This document shows positions 26,972 to 36,070 of a stretch of 64,000 bases of DNA, one piece after another; positions within the stretch are counted from its first letter, which is position 1, and each line of letters opens with the position of its first letter. The stretch is from positions 1 through 64,000 of the forward strand of contig CAMIZL010000010.1 of assembly GCA_946403295.1 (NCBI GenBank). The letters run 5' to 3'. The position numbers and the translations under genes are program-made. Under the pieces are notes generated by a model that saw only the letters and a program-made list of their open reading frames with translations, made no database searches and was not told the DNA's origin. The DNA is from an uncultured Clostridia bacterium (GTDB taxonomy: Bacteria; Bacillota; Clostridia; Lachnospirales; Lachnospiraceae).

Positions 26972-27886
26972 TTACTCGGCGGTATTAAAGATCTGGGCAA
27001 TGGGAGAATCCTTATCGAGGATAAGTGTTTTGTCTCCCTTGAGAGATTTCTTTGCCGCGTCGAGCGATCTTACGAATGTATAGAAGTCGGCACGATCGGT
27101 CGTGTTATACGCACCGCTCAGGATCCTCATATATTCGGCTTCTCCCTCGGAGATGATCTTTTCTGCTTTGGCTTCGGCTTCCGAAACGCTGACTACGATC
27201 TCGTTGTCAGTTTCTGTCCTGATCTTCTTTGCATCCGATTCTCCCGATGCCGTATAGGAAGCTGCGATGTTGTTACGTTCCGAGATCATACGTTCGTAAA
27301 CGGCAGCCTTGTTGTCACTCGGAAGGTCAAGGTGCTTGGTCTCTATGGCAATGAATGTTATTCCGTATTGATCCATCGTGGAACCGATGTTGTTCATGAT
27401 CATTTCGTTTAAGACTCCGTCACGCGATGTGATGACTTCCTGCTGCTCCATGCTACTGATGGCGTTCTTCATGGAGTTGTAAACGATGGTATTGATACGG
27501 CTCTCGGCATTGGGTATCAATGTAAGGGTCTGAACAAATTTCAGCGGATCGGTGATCTTCCAAAGTACATAACTGTCGACAACCATTGTTTTCTTGTCTT
27601 CGGTGATAACGTCGGACTGTGTCAGGTCGTAGATAAGAAGTGTACGGGGAAGTGTGTCGGTCGTCTGGATGAAAGGAACTTTGAAGGAAAGGCCCGCATC
27701 GGGAACGATCTTTTCTATTTTTCCGAATTGCTTAACAAGTGTGTATTCGTTTTCTTTTGTAATTACGAGTGAATTTGAGAGAACGATGATCGCGATCACT
27801 GCGAGAATGATGCCGATGATGATCGGAGCCTTCTTACGGGGCTGTCTGATGCGCTCGATCTTCTCGTTGCCTGTTGTATCAGTCAT
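26972..27886 (-). CDS. hflC: SPFH-domain membrane protease modulator HflC
   Basis: 304-residue membrane protein with one N-terminal transmembrane helix (about 24-44) and an SPFH/band 7 domain, followed by an alpha-helical Ala/Glu-rich tail (EAEAKAEKIISEGEAEYMRI). In E. coli HflK and HflC form a cage around the FtsH protease and modulate its access to membrane substrates. The sequence has the HflC features VPDAGLSFKVPFIQ and NEMIMNNIGSTMDQYGI. Its ATG overlaps the last base of hflK, so the two are cotranslated. FtsH itself is not in this window. Confidence 0.9.
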   Translation of the reverse strand: MTDTTGNEKIERIRQPRKKAPIIIGIILAVIAIIVLSNSLVITKENEYTLVKQFGKIEKIVPDAGLSFKVPFIQTTDTLPRTLLIYDLTQSDVITEDKKTMVVDSYVLWKITDPLKFVQTLTLIPNAESRINTIVYNSMKNAISSMEQQEVITSRDGVLNEMIMNNIGSTMDQYGITFIAIETKHLDLPSDNKAAVYERMISERNNIAASYTASGESDAKKIRTETDNEIVVSVSEAEAKAEKIISEGEAEYMRILSGAYNTTDRADFYTFVRSLDAAKKSLKGDKTLILDKDSPIAQIFNTAE

Positions 27887-28836
27887 CAGTTGTTACCTCC
27901 TTCGTTGGTATTTCCGGTCAGCGGTTCGAGGGGAAGAAGCTTTTGGGTCGTCGATCCGTCCGAATTGTCGATGAAGACCTTAAGGTCGGGAAGGAGTTCC
28001 TCCATTGCTTCATAGAACATACGCTGCTTGGTGATAAGAGGATATTTCGTATACTCGGAATAAAGAGCATTGAATCTTGCCACCTGACCTTCTGCCTCGT
28101 TGATACGGGCTTCCTTTGTGGAATTTGCTTCCTTGAGGATCTGGTCGATCTGGGCTTCTGCCTGAGGGATCTGTTCGTTGCGGTATTTCTTTGCATTGTT
28201 GATCGCTGTGTCTGCGCCCTGCTTAGCCGATTCAACGTTCATAAACGCTTCAAGGACCTCTGATGTGGGAGGCTCCGAATCCTGGATCGTTATGTTGATA
28301 AGCTGAAGACCGAGGTCGTTGTCCTCGAGATGCTTAGAGATCTTTTCACGGATATTTGCCTGGATCTCGCTCTTTCCGGTCGTGATGACGCTGTCAACAT
28401 TGTAAGAACCGATCTCGGAACGGATACATGACTGTGAGATGGTCTTAAGTATCGTTACAGGATTCTGGGAAGCGTAGAGGTATTTGATAGGGTCGATAAC
28501 CTTATATTCAACGTAGAAATCAACATTAACGAAATTGAAATCGGACGTGATCATAAGAGATTCGTCTTCGATCGATTCTGACGAACCCTCGATATATCCG
28601 ATAGGGAAGCCCTTTATGGTAGTATCGACTTTGGTTACCTGCTGGATAAAAGGAATCTTGAAATGAAGACCCGAATCGGAAACGGATGACGCGTTACCGA
28701 ATGTTGTTATAACCGCTGCTTCCTGCTCGCTTAACGTAAAGAACGAGCCGAAAGCGATAACTGCGAGCACGATGATGATCGCGGCATATTTAAGCGGCTT
28801 TTTGATCTTTTCGAAATTGAAATCAAAAGAATTCAT
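27886..28836 (-). CDS. hflK: SPFH-domain membrane protease modulator HflK
   Basis: 316-residue partner of HflC: transmembrane helix at about 14-34, SPFH domain with VITTFGNASSVSDSGLHFKIPFIQ and VDFYVEYKVIDPIKYLY, a helical region with QAEAQIDQILKEANSTKEAR, and an Asn/Gly-rich C-terminus. The Gly-rich N-terminal extension common in proteobacterial HflK is absent. First gene of the two-gene hflK-hflC operon, with AAGGAGG upstream of the ATG and a good promoter at 28873-28901. Confidence 0.9.
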   Translation of the reverse strand: MNSFDFNFEKIKKPLKYAAIIIVLAVIAFGSFFTLSEQEAAVITTFGNASSVSDSGLHFKIPFIQQVTKVDTTIKGFPIGYIEGSSESIEDESLMITSDFNFVNVDFYVEYKVIDPIKYLYASQNPVTILKTISQSCIRSEIGSYNVDSVITTGKSEIQANIREKISKHLEDNDLGLQLINITIQDSEPPTSEVLEAFMNVESAKQGADTAINNAKKYRNEQIPQAEAQIDQILKEANSTKEARINEAEGQVARFNALYSEYTKYPLITKQRMFYEAMEELLPDLKVFIDNSDGSTTQKLLPLEPLTGNTNEGGNN

Positions 28837-28872
28837 ATTTCCTCCTTACTTAAATGGGATTTACGTTTTTAG

Positions 28873-28901
28873 AGTATATCCCAATAAGGAGAATAGTTCA
28901 A
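28873..28901 (-). promoter_or_regulatory. Promoter of hflK-hflC
   Basis: Reverse strand TTGAAC (28896-28901) and TATACT (28873-28878), spacer exactly 17 bases. Confidence 0.75.
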
Positions 28902-28940
28902 CTGTGGAGAACGGCGAATTATCGTGTCGTAATTTGTAAA

Positions 28941-30551
28941 TCATTGTCTGACCATGTCGGGGAAACTGAATACGGCGTCTTCGCCATCATCCTCTATGGT
29001 CACGGTGTAGGTCCTTGAGATGTAGCCGTCAAGAACGAGACGAACCGTAACAGTGCCGGGACGGGGCTTGTCGCATACGGCGGTGCCCCCGGAAACCGTG
29101 GCGACGAGATTGCCGTTGATGTAGACGGATGTTCCCTCCGTGCATGAGACGAGCATCTTGAGGCCTGACCCTGCGGCGCTGCCGGAGAGGTCGTCCTCGC
29201 CGGAATGATCATCCGAAGAGCCGCTGCCGCCCGGGTAAGAACTATCCGCGGAGTCGTTTCCTCCCTGATATGAACCCTCAGAGGAGTCACTTCCTCCCGG
29301 GTAAGAACTGTCCGAAGGATCGCTCGTATTGTCGTCAAATATAAAATCATCATAGCCGCTGCCGGAAGCGGATTTGCCGCCTGATGCGTCATTATCGTCG
29401 ATATAGCTGTCGCCGGCATCCGTTTCGTTGTAGAGAATATCCTCGGGAGGATTCTCGTCCGCCACGGGAGCGGGAGGAAGCGATATGTTGAACGTGCCTC
29501 CCGAAGAGCTGACTTCGATCGTTCCGACGAATGCAATATAGCCGCCGAGTTCGACCCTGACGGAGTGCGAACCCTCGGGGATGCTGACGGGTTCACCGTA
29601 GAATGTGTTCACTCCGTCGATATAGAGAAGCGAACCTTCGGGAAGGATGTTGAAAGTCACATCGCCGTAGGTGACGGGAACGCGGCCGAAGGGTGACAGG
29701 TCAAAAACGGCCGTTTTGTGGCTTTCGATCCTGATGTCGGCTGATGCGGACAGCTCAAGGTTTTCCACATAAACGGAATAATCCCCGACAGCAAGCGGGA
29801 TCGAGAGACCCTGAGCCATCTGATAAGCGGTATTTGAACCGTTTATGGTGACCGTTCCGCCGTCAAAATCTTCCGAACCCGTAAATGACAGGAATCCGTG
29901 GGAAGAAACGACTTTGATGAAGAAAACGGTGTTGTCGCGGTAAAAGAGGGAGATGACGTCGAGACTGTCAAGGTCCGTTACATTTATAAAACGTTCGCCG
30001 TCAAGCACGAGGATCCTGTCGTCGTATCTGTAGACGTTGTTGCCGGCGGTGATCCTTCCGATCGATGTATCGATCTTAAAGCGCATTACATCCTTGTGGG
30101 TCTTAAAATCGGCGTTGCCGCTGATGGATTCGAGACGTTTCCCGTCCGAAGTTTCGACCTCGACAATGTCGCCGATCCCAAGGAGAGCGGCGCCGATGCT
30201 CTTGCCGTATGAAGTCCTGATATCGGTGGCGGCCGTAAAGGTGTATTCGAGGTCCGAACCCGAATCGGTGTCATAAAGCTCGATAACGCACGAATCGAGA
30301 TCGATGTCTCTTATTATGCATGTATATTTTCCCGGTCCGAGGGGGACGGGGGTTATGGGGGCGTCGTTTTCTTTTTCGGTCTCCGGATCCGTGACGGCTT
30401 CGGTTATGCCGGGAGTCGGTACGGTTTCCTTTTTGGAAGGATCGTTTTTGCCGGGATCTATCACACCCGTCCCCAAAAGGATGGCGATGATAATGACCGC
30501 CAGGACGGCAATGCTTATGATGATCACAGATTTTTCCCGTTTACTTCCCAT
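28941..30551 (-). CDS. Membrane-anchored PEGA-domain protein with Ser/Gly/Asp-rich linker
   Basis: About 536 residues. N-terminal transmembrane helix (about 9-30), a Pro/Thr/Glu-rich stretch, and a beta-rich extracytoplasmic region with several all-beta repeats. Two PEGA-like domains are visible, one near residue 300 (ILPEGSLLYIDGVNTFYGEP) and one near the C-terminus (EGTSVYINGNLVATVSGG). A linker of about 110 residues between them is almost pure Ser, Gly, Asp and Tyr, with recurrent SSYPGGS units. PEGA domains are usually surface-exposed structural modules. I chose ATG 30551, since the TTG at 30578 overlaps cca. Follows cca on the reverse strand and is probably cotranscribed. Function unknown. 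Confidence 0.75.
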   Translation of the reverse strand: MGSKREKSVIIISIAVLAVIIIAILLGTGVIDPGKNDPSKKETVPTPGITEAVTDPETEKENDAPITPVPLGPGKYTCIIRDIDLDSCVIELYDTDSGSDLEYTFTAATDIRTSYGKSIGAALLGIGDIVEVETSDGKRLESISGNADFKTHKDVMRFKIDTSIGRITAGNNVYRYDDRILVLDGERFINVTDLDSLDVISLFYRDNTVFFIKVVSSHGFLSFTGSEDFDGGTVTINGSNTAYQMAQGLSIPLAVGDYSVYVENLELSASADIRIESHKTAVFDLSPFGRVPVTYGDVTFNILPEGSLLYIDGVNTFYGEPVSIPEGSHSVRVELGGYIAFVGTIEVSSSGGTFNISLPPAPVADENPPEDILYNETDAGDSYIDDNDASGGKSASGSGYDDFIFDDNTSDPSDSSYPGGSDSSEGSYQGGNDSADSSYPGGSGSSDDHSGEDDLSGSAAGSGLKMLVSCTEGTSVYINGNLVATVSGGTAVCDKPRPGTVTVRLVLDGYISRTYTVTIEDDGEDAVFSFPDMVRQ

Positions 30552-30574
30552 GCGACTTTCTGCCTTTCTTGTTG

Positions 30575-31795
30575 TCAATTGTTTGTGATCGCGCCTATGA
30601 GTTCTTCGGCGACGGGAGTCAGTTTCTCAAATGTGTTCAGTGAGGGATCGCGGATGACGCGGTCCAAAAGTTCGTTTAAGACATGGCCGACGGTAACGCC
30701 TTTCGGACATCCCATCGCAAGAATGTCTTTACCGGTAACGGCGAGTTCGCTCAAGAGGAAACATTCCCGCTTTTCGAGGATATCGCCCGATGTCCCGCGA
30801 AGTGCGGTGCTGAAAGAATCCCCGAAAAGAGCGTCGAGGAAGTCGAACCATGCGGGTAAAAGCTCTTTGCCGAGCACGGCCATGACTTTTTTGAGCTCCG
30901 TACGCGAAATGTTTTTATATGAAGCGTCGGCATGTGAGGTCAGCAAACAGACGCTGTCGGTTGTTTTGTTGTCAAATCTGAGCGCGCGCATTATCTCTTT
31001 GGCACCGCCCGTAAAGTGCGTCAGGACTGACCATCGAACGATCTTGTCGGGGCTTGAGTGCGAGAGGGAGGAAAGAAGCTTCTCCGAATCGCCGCTTTCA
31101 AACAGCGGAACCAGCCGGGGCATGACAAATCCCGCAAGTCCCGTTTCGTATAAAAGACTTATGAGCTCCGGATGGGTGCTTGTAAGGAGTTTTCCGAGTT
31201 CCGCGCATATCCTTTCGGCGCTCACGACCTCGATAGAGGGGGCGAGCCTGCGTATGGCATCGAGTGTCGCTTCTTCGATCCCGAATGACAGGCATGCGGC
31301 GAATCTTATGGCACGGAGCATTCTGAGTGCGTCTTCGCCGAATCTGGCAAGAGGATCGCCGACACATCTGATGAGGCCCGAAGCGAGGTCTTCCACGCCG
31401 CCGTAAGGATCGACAAGACCCTTCTCGTCGTTGTAGGCCATGGCGTTTATCGTGAAATCGCGCCTTAAAAGATCTTCGCAGAGGGAACGCGTGAACGAAA
31501 CGCTCTCGGGGTGACGGCCGTCCGAATATTTACCGTCTATACGGTATGTAGTCACTTCAAAACTCTCGGAACGGACGAGGACCGTGACGGTTCCGTGCTT
31601 GATACCGGTATCGACGGTGCGGTTAAAGATCTTTTTGATCCGGTCGGGAGTTGCCGAAGTTGTGATGTCCCAGTCGTAGGGGGTACGGGAAAGAAGAGCA
31701 TCACGAACACAACCGCCGACGCTGTAGGCTTCGAAACCCGCGTCCTGCAATCTATGTATGATCATCGATACCGCATCGGGCATTTTTATCCGCAT
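30575..31795 (-). CDS. cca: CCA tRNA nucleotidyltransferase (class II)
   Basis: Adds or repairs the 3' CCA end of tRNAs. 406 residues. N-terminal nucleotidyltransferase domain with GGCVRDALLSRTPYDWDI (the GG and D-x-D metal site) and the RRDFTINAMAYN motif C. RNA/nucleotide-binding segments follow with DPLARFGEDALRMLRAIRFA. The C-terminal half is helical and lacks an HD phosphohydrolase motif. The gene starts the reverse-strand pair cca-PEGA protein, downstream of a promoter whose -35 lies in the first unit of a tandem repeat array. Confidence 0.93.
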   Translation of the reverse strand: MRIKMPDAVSMIIHRLQDAGFEAYSVGGCVRDALLSRTPYDWDITTSATPDRIKKIFNRTVDTGIKHGTVTVLVRSESFEVTTYRIDGKYSDGRHPESVSFTRSLCEDLLRRDFTINAMAYNDEKGLVDPYGGVEDLASGLIRCVGDPLARFGEDALRMLRAIRFAACLSFGIEEATLDAIRRLAPSIEVVSAERICAELGKLLTSTHPELISLLYETGLAGFVMPRLVPLFESGDSEKLLSSLSHSSPDKIVRWSVLTHFTGGAKEIMRALRFDNKTTDSVCLLTSHADASYKNISRTELKKVMAVLGKELLPAWFDFLDALFGDSFSTALRGTSGDILEKRECFLLSELAVTGKDILAMGCPKGVTVGHVLNELLDRVIRDPSLNTFEKLTPVAEELIGAITNN

Positions 31796-31852
31796 CTTGT
31801 TCCCCGCAAATCATTTTTATTGTCACGTCGTGAGCATGGCATGACCTGAATT

Positions 31853-31882
31853 ATTATAGCATAATCGTTAACGCGGGTACAA
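31853..31882 (-). promoter_or_regulatory. Promoter of cca
   Basis: Reverse strand TTGTAC (31877-31882) and perfect TATAAT (31853-31858), 18-base spacer, about 60 bases upstream of cca. The -35 hexamer is inside the first unit of the tandem repeat array. Confidence 0.65.
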
Positions 31883-31976
31883 CGGATCTTAAACAACTGC
31901 GCCGCACGGGCACGACGGATCTTAAAGAAACGCCACGCGGAACACAACGGATATTAAACAGCTGCCGCCGCACGGC
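31877..31976. repeat. Three imperfect 32-33 bp tandem repeats in the cca/kinase divergent gap
   Basis: Units beginning with a shared core ACGGATCTTAAA (third unit ACGGATATTAAA) followed by a GC-rich part ending CGCACGG recur at about 31880, 31913 and 31945. They are non-coding and sit between two divergent promoters in a 338-base gap. Confidence 0.75.
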
Positions 31977-32038
31977 CGGGGTGTCGCGAAGATACGGAAG
32001 AAACCTTTGAAAAATGATGACGGCCCGGGGTTCAAATC

Positions 32039-32067
32039 TTTACAGAAAGCGGAAAATATCGTATAAT
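32039..32067 (+). promoter_or_regulatory. Promoter of the large hybrid kinase gene
   Basis: TTTACA (32039-32044) and perfect TATAAT (32062-32067) with a 17-base spacer, 67 bases before the start codon. Confidence 0.8.
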
Positions 32068-32133
32068 AACGATGTATTTGCAAATTGTGCTTCACGAAAA
32101 AAAGGGTACTGTATCTAAACAGGAGGGCAGGTT

Positions 32134-35100
32134 ATGAATCATTATATAATCGAATTTGATTATGCCGCCCTCGTAATATACATAATTCTCTTATTCTTTT
32201 ACTATCCCAAGGGCAGCACGGGCGGCACGGCCGGAAGAAGTTACAAGAAACTCATCAGCGTTTCGGCAAGCGCGACTCTGCTTGATATACTCACCGTTTA
32301 TGTCGGATACGATCCCTCGTTATGGCCCGAATGGTCGATCTGGACCATAAACATCATCTATCTTTGCGCACAGAACCTGATGCCTCACGTGCAACTCGTA
32401 TACACACGGTCGCTCGTCGGTGTCGAAAAGGGTACCCGCCAATCCTTGTATATGATCTTTTCGGCGGTCACATATACCGTTTCGTTGTTCGTTATCATAA
32501 CTTCTCCCGCATTAAAATTCGGATTCTATCTTGATGAGGATCTGAATTATCATCAGGGCAAGGGAATGGTCGTGCTGTATGCGATGGCTTTCCTTGTCAT
32601 GATCGTGACGATCGTCAATATCATAGCCAACAGAAAGAAGATGATAGGCAGAACGAGAGCGGCGATCTATGTGCTCGTGACCATAAACATGTTGAGCATG
32701 GCCGTACAGTTCCTGCTTGAAAACCTTTTGATCACCTGCTTCACGTCGTCGTGCGCGTGCCTTATCGTTTTTGTCGTGCTCCAGAATCCCAATCAGGCCT
32801 TTGACGGTGCCACGGGATTCCTTACAAGAAGCACGCTCACGATAGCGATCGGAGAACATATCTCGCGTTCGAGGAGCATGAGGATACTCATGCTTGTTCC
32901 GGACAATGCCAAAAACATCGGCGCGGTGCTCGGATTTGACAAATATAATCTGCTCATCAAAGAGATCGGAGCGTACTTCAGAAAGCATTTTCGCTCCGAT
33001 CCGTACGTGATCGCCGAGGACTGCATAGGATTCGTGGTTCAGCGCGATGTCAATCCCGAGTATTTCCTTAACAGCGTCAGACACAGGTTCGAAAAAGACT
33101 GGAAGGTCGGTGACCTCGACATAAACAGGACCTGCAGTATCGCCATTGTCGAAACTCACGGAAACGATTCGACCGAATCGCTCCTTAACGCGATCGATTA
33201 TTCGCTTGACAGGATCCGCTCACTCGGGACCAATGTCTTTTATATCGCAGAGGAAGAAGCATATAATCATGAGACCATCATGAAGCTCAATGAGAAGATG
33301 AAGACTCTCGAAGAAGAATCGAGAGAGGCAAAGGTTGCCAGGGAAGAGGCTCAAAGGGCGGATTATGAAAAGAGTATGTTCCTTGCGAACATGTCACATG
33401 AGATCAGAACACCCATGAACGCTATCATAGGCATGACGGATCTGATCTTAAGAGACGACATAAACGAGCGTGTCAGGGCCAATGCGATCGATATCAAGAA
33501 TGCGAGCGATTCGCTCCTCGGTATAATAAACGACGTCCTTGATATTTCCAAAGTCGAGTCGGGAAGACTCGAGCTTGTTAATGATGAATATGATCTGAGA
33601 AACATGCTTTCCGGAATTGTAAGCCTTATCTCCACGAGGATCAGCAAAAACAAAGTTGAATTTATGGTTGAGATCGACAAGACTTTGCCGCGCAAGCTGA
33701 TCGGTGACGAGGTCAGGGTACGTCAGGTGTTCGTTAATGTTCTTAACAATGCCGCGAAATTCACCCGCGAGGGATATATAAAACTCGTTGTCAGGGGAAC
33801 AAAAGAGGAAGACGGCTTCAGGCTTTGCGTGCGTGTGGAGGATACGGGCACGGGCATCAGGCAGGAAGATATGCAAAAGCTCTTCAAAACGTTCTCAAGG
33901 ATCGAAGACAAAGAAAATCATTTCGTTGAAGGAACCGGACTCGGCCTTGCGCTTTGCAGAAAGCTGCTCAACGGAATGCACGGCGATATCGGTGTCAGAA
34001 GCGAGTACGGGAAAGGTTCGGTATTCTCGTTCGATATACTTCAGGGCAATTGCGGCGAGGAACCGCTCCTTGATTTTGACGATCCCGATGACAAAAATGC
34101 CGTCATGGTTCTTTCGAGGGAGAGATCCGACAAGAGGATCGCCGCGGTTGAGGCCGTGCTTCGAGAGATCGGAGTCAGATTCGTATATTGCTCTACGAGC
34201 GATGATGTTGAGAAGGCGCTCACTTCGAACAAGATAGTGGCGGTATTCTCGTATAAAAATATCTATGCCGATTATATCGACTGGTTTGAGGGGATCGGCA
34301 AGCCGGTCATCGCGCTTTTCCCTATCGACGGGGAGCGTTATGACGATATGCCCAACGTGGCGCTTGTCACCGAACCCATATATTCTCTCGGGATCGCAAG
34401 GATACTTGACGGTCATGACCGCAACGAGTCTGACGGAGATACCCTTTCGGCACCGGATGCAAGAGTTCTTGTGGTTGACGATAATATCGTTAATCTCAAG
34501 GTTGTTGACGGTCTGCTCAAATGCTTTGACATCAATCCCGATTCCGTGACATCGGGAGCGGAAGCACTCGAGAGGATAGCGGGAGGCGGATACGATCTTA
34601 TATTCCTCGATCACATGATGCCCGGCATGGACGGCATAGAAACGCTCGAAAAGATCAGGGAACTTCCGGGCGGTGAATCCGGTGTCTGCACGATCGCGCT
34701 GACGGCAAACGCGGTCAACGACGCAAAATCCATGTTCCTCGAGGCGGGATTTGACGGCTATCTTTCAAAACCCGTCGATATAAGGGATCTTGAGAGACTT
34801 CTTATCGAGAAGCTTCCGGCCAAACTCGTGAAACTCAAAGATGCCGTAGTACAACAGAAAGAAAAGAAGGTTCTCAAATTGCCTCAGATGACCGGCGTTG
34901 ATACCGTCAGAGGTATCAAGGGATGCGCCGGAAGAACGGAAAGATATATCGAGGTGCTCCGTACTTTCCTCAACAGCGGAAAGTCACAGTATGCAAAGAT
35001 CGAAAAATTGTATAATATGAAATCCCGGAAGGAACTCAGGATCGAGATCCACGGGCTCAAGAGCGTGGCCGCATCGATCGGGGCAACGGACATGTCGAAT

Positions 35101-35481
35101 CTGTCACTTGCGCTTGAGAATGCGATAAAGAACGAAGATATGGCTTTTGTGAACGCAAACATGCAGAATCTCCTGTCGATGTACGCAAGGCTTCTCAAAC
35201 AGCTCGAGACGTATTTTGAGGCAGAAGATACGCTTGGCGAACAGTCAAAGAACATTTCGCTCGAGAAGGTGCGTGACAAGCTTATGCTGCTCGCGGATGC
35301 GCTTGACGAATTTGATGACGACGCGTCATGTGAACTTATCGACGGGCTTCTCGAATACGGTTTCAGATCCGATGTGCGCAGGGAGATAAGACTTATAAGA
35401 GATCAGATAAAACTCTTTGATTATAACCGCGCTTCGGAAATGACGGACGCATTGATCAAAGAGCTGTCACAACAAAAATAG
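32134..35481 (+). CDS. Large membrane hybrid histidine kinase with receiver and Hpt domains
   Basis: 1115 residues. About 6-7 transmembrane helices occupy residues 5-210 (a MASE-like sensor), followed by a region resembling a degenerate GGDEF domain (225-375, no GGDEF motif). Next come a coiled coil, the dimerisation domain with His422 in NMSHEIRTPMNAIIGM, and the ATPase domain (N box NVLNNAAKFTREG, G2 GTGLGLALCRKLL). A receiver-like segment without acceptor follows (about 655-760), then a true receiver with Asp826 in IFLDHMMPGMDGIE. The Hpt domain has His973 in IHGLKSVAASIGA, and a C-terminal helical module (about 1045-1110) ends the protein. All steps of a phosphorelay are therefore in one chain. 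Two-component genes and an HD-GYP protein follow on the same strand. Confidence 0.9.
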   Translation: MNHYIIEFDYAALVIYIILLFFYYPKGSTGGTAGRSYKKLISVSASATLLDILTVYVGYDPSLWPEWSIWTINIIYLCAQNLMPHVQLVYTRSLVGVEKGTRQSLYMIFSAVTYTVSLFVIITSPALKFGFYLDEDLNYHQGKGMVVLYAMAFLVMIVTIVNIIANRKKMIGRTRAAIYVLVTINMLSMAVQFLLENLLITCFTSSCACLIVFVVLQNPNQAFDGATGFLTRSTLTIAIGEHISRSRSMRILMLVPDNAKNIGAVLGFDKYNLLIKEIGAYFRKHFRSDPYVIAEDCIGFVVQRDVNPEYFLNSVRHRFEKDWKVGDLDINRTCSIAIVETHGNDSTESLLNAIDYSLDRIRSLGTNVFYIAEEEAYNHETIMKLNEKMKTLEEESREAKVAREEAQRADYEKSMFLANMSHEIRTPMNAIIGMTDLILRDDINERVRANAIDIKNASDSLLGIINDVLDISKVESGRLELVNDEYDLRNMLSGIVSLISTRISKNKVEFMVEIDKTLPRKLIGDEVRVRQVFVNVLNNAAKFTREGYIKLVVRGTKEEDGFRLCVRVEDTGTGIRQEDMQKLFKTFSRIEDKENHFVEGTGLGLALCRKLLNGMHGDIGVRSEYGKGSVFSFDILQGNCGEEPLLDFDDPDDKNAVMVLSRERSDKRIAAVEAVLREIGVRFVYCSTSDDVEKALTSNKIVAVFSYKNIYADYIDWFEGIGKPVIALFPIDGERYDDMPNVALVTEPIYSLGIARILDGHDRNESDGDTLSAPDARVLVVDDNIVNLKVVDGLLKCFDINPDSVTSGAEALERIAGGGYDLIFLDHMMPGMDGIETLEKIRELPGGESGVCTIALTANAVNDAKSMFLEAGFDGYLSKPVDIRDLERLLIEKLPAKLVKLKDAVVQQKEKKVLKLPQMTGVDTVRGIKGCAGRTERYIEVLRTFLNSGKSQYAKIEKLYNMKSRKELRIEIHGLKSVAASIGATDMSNLSLALENAIKNEDMAFVNANMQNLLSMYARLLKQLETYFEAEDTLGEQSKNISLEKVRDKLMLLADALDEFDDDASCELIDGLLEYGFRSDVRREIRLIRDQIKLFDYNRASEMTDALIKELSQQK

Positions 35482-35562
35482 GGAAACGGATTTTACGGCT
35501 ATAATAGGGATAACAGGTTCTAAAGGAAAAAAGGAAAACAGAAACAACGGGGGGTTAAGGGA

Positions 35563-35919
35563 ATGAAGAACATACTTGCGGTCGATGACAATCCCGCAAA
35601 TCTCACACTCGTAAGGGAAACGCTGCGGGAGTTTTACAAGGTCAATGTGGTCACGTCGGGCGAGCAGGCACTCAGGTACGTTGATATGAAGAAACCCGAC
35701 CTTATACTTCTTGACATATGCATGCCGGGGATGGACGGGATCGCCACATTGAAAGAACTCAACAAAAAAGAGGACAGGACATGGAAGGTCGTGATCCTTA
35801 CGGCGGTAGCCGACAAGGAGATCGAAAGTGAGAGTATTCAGCTCGGCGCGGTCGGATTTATAGCAAAACCGTTCGTGCCCGAAGATATGATCAGGACGAT
35901 CAGGGACAAGATCGGATAA
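35563..35919 (+). CDS. Stand-alone receiver-domain response regulator
   Basis: 118 residues, a single CheY-like receiver with no output domain. Acidic pair in ILAVDDNPANLTLV, acceptor Asp51 in LILLDICMPGMDGI, Thr at the end of VVILTAV, and Lys in FIAKPFVPEDM. Such proteins act as phosphate shuttles between kinase and Hpt proteins or by protein contact. It lies 81 bases after the large hybrid kinase and upstream of an HD-GYP-receiver and Hpt gene, which suggests one pathway. GGGGG before the ATG is a weak ribosome site. Confidence 0.9.
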   Translation: MKNILAVDDNPANLTLVRETLREFYKVNVVTSGEQALRYVDMKKPDLILLDICMPGMDGIATLKELNKKEDRTWKVVILTAVADKEIESESIQLGAVGFIAKPFVPEDMIRTIRDKIG

Positions 35920-35952
35920 GTTTGAAAAATCTGTGTCCGAAGGTTGTGCGTC

Positions 35953-35981
35953 TTGTTATTTTTTAAGATCTGTGGTATAAA
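35953..35981 (+). promoter_or_regulatory. Promoter upstream of the FKBP-type lipoprotein gene
   Basis: TTGTTA (35953-35958) and TATAAA (35976-35981) with a 17-base spacer, about 90 bases before the start codon. Confidence 0.6.
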
Positions 35982-36070
35982 TATTTAGAATGCGCGATTG
36001 TGTTTTTTGCGCCGAAAGATGTATCCGTAGCACTGGCTAAATCTAACCGGATACGAACAATGAGAGAGAT

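Noticed and set aside
26861-27412. 183-codon plus-strand frame opposite hflC
   Set aside because: Begins inside the transporter terminator and covers hflC in antisense; no ribosome site or family match.
31877-31976. Tandem repeats as a mini CRISPR array
   Set aside because: Units are directly adjacent without unique spacers, only three are present, and there is no cas gene.
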